7,205 nt of DNA, taken from contig CAOKJJ010000223.1 in assembly GCA_948468465.1 (NCBI GenBank), forward strand, positions 1 through 7,205. Direction: 5' to 3'. Positions within the stretch are counted from its first letter, which is position 1; every line of letters starts with the position of its first letter. A program made the translations under genes and the position numbers. This document shows positions 6,127 through 7,205 of this stretch, one piece after another. Source of the DNA: an uncultured Eubacterium sp. (GTDB taxonomy: Bacteria > Bacillota_A > Clostridia > Lachnospirales > Lachnospiraceae). The notes under the pieces were generated by a model. It was not told the origin of the DNA, did not search any database, and saw only the letters and a program-made list of their open reading frames with translations.

Positions 6127-6846
6127 ATGCTGGATATTTTTGTATGTGAGGATAATGCCATACAACGGCAGAGTATCGTGCAAACCATTCAAAATGCTGT
6201 TCTTATAGAAGAACTGGATATGCTGCTTGTTTTAGATACAGGCGATCCTTATGTGTTACTGAAAAAACTGGAAGCCAGCCGGAACACAGGCATTTATTTT
6301 CTTGATATCGACTTAAACAGCAGCATGAACGGAATGAAACTGGCACAGCAGATCAGATTATTTGATCCTCGTGGTTTCATCATATTTATAACCGCACATT
6401 CTGAACTAAGCTATATGACCTTCCAGTACCGGGTGGAGGCAATGGACTTTGTATTAAAAGACAATCCTGCCGAGGCGGAATTGAAAATCAAAGAATGCCT
6501 GTTAAATGCAATGGAACGCTATACCCTTCAGACCAACAGGACACACAAAGTCTATACGATTGAAACCAGTGGTCGAAAAATCAGCATAGACTATACGGAT
6601 ATTTTATTTTTTGAAACTTCCAGCAATATCCATAAAGTCATTCTTCATGCAAAAGACCGACAAATTGAATTTCCCGGTACCATAAAAGAACTGCCAAGCG
6701 CATTAAGCAGTGATTTTGTACGCTGCCATCGGTCATTTCTGGTAAACAAAAAGAATATAAAAGAAATAGACATTAAAAACCGGATCATCCATTTTTCCAA
6801 TGGGGAGACCTGCCTGATGTCCACACGCATGATGAAAGGGCTTTAA
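6127..6846 (+). CDS. AgrA-like LytTR response regulator
   Basis: This 239-residue two-component regulator is close in length and layout to Staphylococcus AgrA (238). The receiver domain spans about 1-125: acidic pair Glu8/Asp9 in FVCEDN, phospho-acceptor Asp60 in YFLDIDL, the switch threonine in FITAHSELSYMTF, and the lysine in FVLKDNP. The LytTR DNA-binding domain spans about 140-239, with His169 (in SNIHKV), RCHRSFLVN and a C-terminal Arg234. His169 and Arg234 fall at positions known to contact DNA in AgrA; a third AgrA contact, Asn201, is Arg here, as in many LytTR proteins. Such proteins are normally phosphorylated by a membrane histidine kinase that senses an autoinducing peptide. No kinase, agrB or agrD is present in this window, so its partner must lie elsewhere or it is an orphan. 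No convincing promoter was found; the 82-bp palindrome lies 62 bp upstream. No terminator separates it from the convergent gene. Confidence 0.92.
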   Translation: MLDIFVCEDNAIQRQSIVQTIQNAVLIEELDMLLVLDTGDPYVLLKKLEASRNTGIYFLDIDLNSSMNGMKLAQQIRLFDPRGFIIFITAHSELSYMTFQYRVEAMDFVLKDNPAEAELKIKECLLNAMERYTLQTNRTHKVYTIETSGRKISIDYTDILFFETSSNIHKVILHAKDRQIEFPGTIKELPSALSSDFVRCHRSFLVNKKNIKEIDIKNRIIHFSNGETCLMSTRMMKGL

Positions 6847-6855
6847 GTTCTAAAT

Positions 6856-7205
6856 TCAAAGCTCCAGCTGCGTCATTTCTTGCGTCGCTGTTTCGTACAG
6901 ATAGACCTTGCGCGACAGGACTTCTGATGGATCGAATGTATTGTTCATATGCTTGATCCATTTAAGTATATTTCGCGGCTCTACCGTGCCTTTTTTTTGA
7001 AGTCTGGCTTCGCTGGTGCCCGTGAAAGCTATATAATAATCATCTCCGAAAAGCTCCGCTATACGCTTCATTACTCCGGGATAAAACATGGCAATTGCCC
7101 CGTTTATCTGCATGGTCGTTGTCACAGTCGGCACTGCACGCGGTGAAAGGGAAGTGATATCACTGTTCAGCGCCATAAACGCGCCTCTGTGATATGGTGG
7201 ATCTA
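6856..7205 (-). CDS. DUF5688-like protein, C-terminal part (5' end beyond window)
   Basis: The reading frame is open from the right edge down to TGA at 6858-6856. An ATG at 7176 gives 106 residues, but the frame continues upstream with protein-like residues (DPPYHRGAF before MALNSD), so I read it as the 3' part of a longer gene. AGAGG at 7187-7183 could serve the internal ATG as a weak site, which is the alternative. The run NGAIAMFYPGVMKRIAELF, then DDYYIAFT, SEARL, NNTFDPSEVLS and KVYLYE recalls the C-terminal region of DUF5688 proteins, which are abundant in Lachnospiraceae and of unknown function. This family call is from memory of the pattern. No signal peptide or membrane segment is seen in the visible part. 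It converges on the AgrA-like gene with nine bases between the stops. Confidence 0.7.
   Translation of the reverse strand, partial: DPPYHRGAFMALNSDITSLSPRAVPTVTTTMQINGAIAMFYPGVMKRIAELFGDDYYIAFTGTSEARLQKKGTVEPRNILKWIKHMNNTFDPSEVLSRKVYLYETATQEMTQLEL

Noticed and set aside
6949..7146. 65-codon + strand frame opposite the minus-strand gene
   Set aside because: No ribosome binding site or recognisable motif; the minus frame has coherent family-like sequence and stays open to the edge.

Overview
The window looks like chromosomal DNA of a low-to-mid GC Firmicute, most probably a gut-type Clostridia/Lachnospiraceae member. The reasons are AGGAGG-type ribosome binding sites, a secreted protein combining a BIG2 domain with cysteine-containing leucine-rich repeats, an AgrA-type LytTR regulator and a DUF5688-like protein. 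This placement is inferred from gene content only.

Layout, left to right. (1) Positions 1-125 are a GC-rich block (about 60% by hand count) with several nested inverted repeats and no recognised gene. (2) A near-consensus sigma-A promoter (149-176) leads to leuS (256-2673, + strand), a complete leucyl-tRNA synthetase. Its 3' end, stop codon included, is duplicated in tandem as a 44-bp unit. (3) A 598-residue secreted protein follows (2789-4585, +). It has a signal peptide, a BIG2 domain and 18 exactly phased 21-residue leucine-rich repeats, each with a cysteine at the same place, as in the cysteine ladder of Listeria internalin J. (4) An AT-rich spacer holds three 22-23-bp tandem repeats and a good intrinsic terminator. 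(5) Next is a lipoprotein-anchored class D beta-lactamase-like gene (4834-5948, +). It is split into two overlapping frames by one missing A inside an 18-bp tandem repeat that encodes a TEKTNK linker. Signal peptide and lipobox lie in the first frame; all catalytic motifs lie in the second. (6) A 178-bp gap carries an exceptionally good Shine-Dalgarno sequence in front of a possible 25-codon non-AUG ORF. That ORF runs into an 82-bp near-palindrome. (7) An AgrA-like response regulator (6127-6846, +) follows with no sensor kinase or agrBD in view. (8) The 3' part of a minus-strand gene (6856 to the right edge) resembles the C-terminal region of DUF5688 proteins and converges on the regulator with a 9-bp gap.

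leuS is housekeeping; the rest is accessory. The LRR protein and the lipoprotein beta-lactamase are both predicted to act outside the membrane. The AgrA-like protein would be a transcription regulator of the kind that responds to peptide signals. Nothing in the sequence shows that these genes work as one system. The points most worth a second look are the frameshift in the repeat linker, the small-ORF/palindrome arrangement before the regulator, the cysteine-ladder protein, and the unexplained GC-rich block before leuS.
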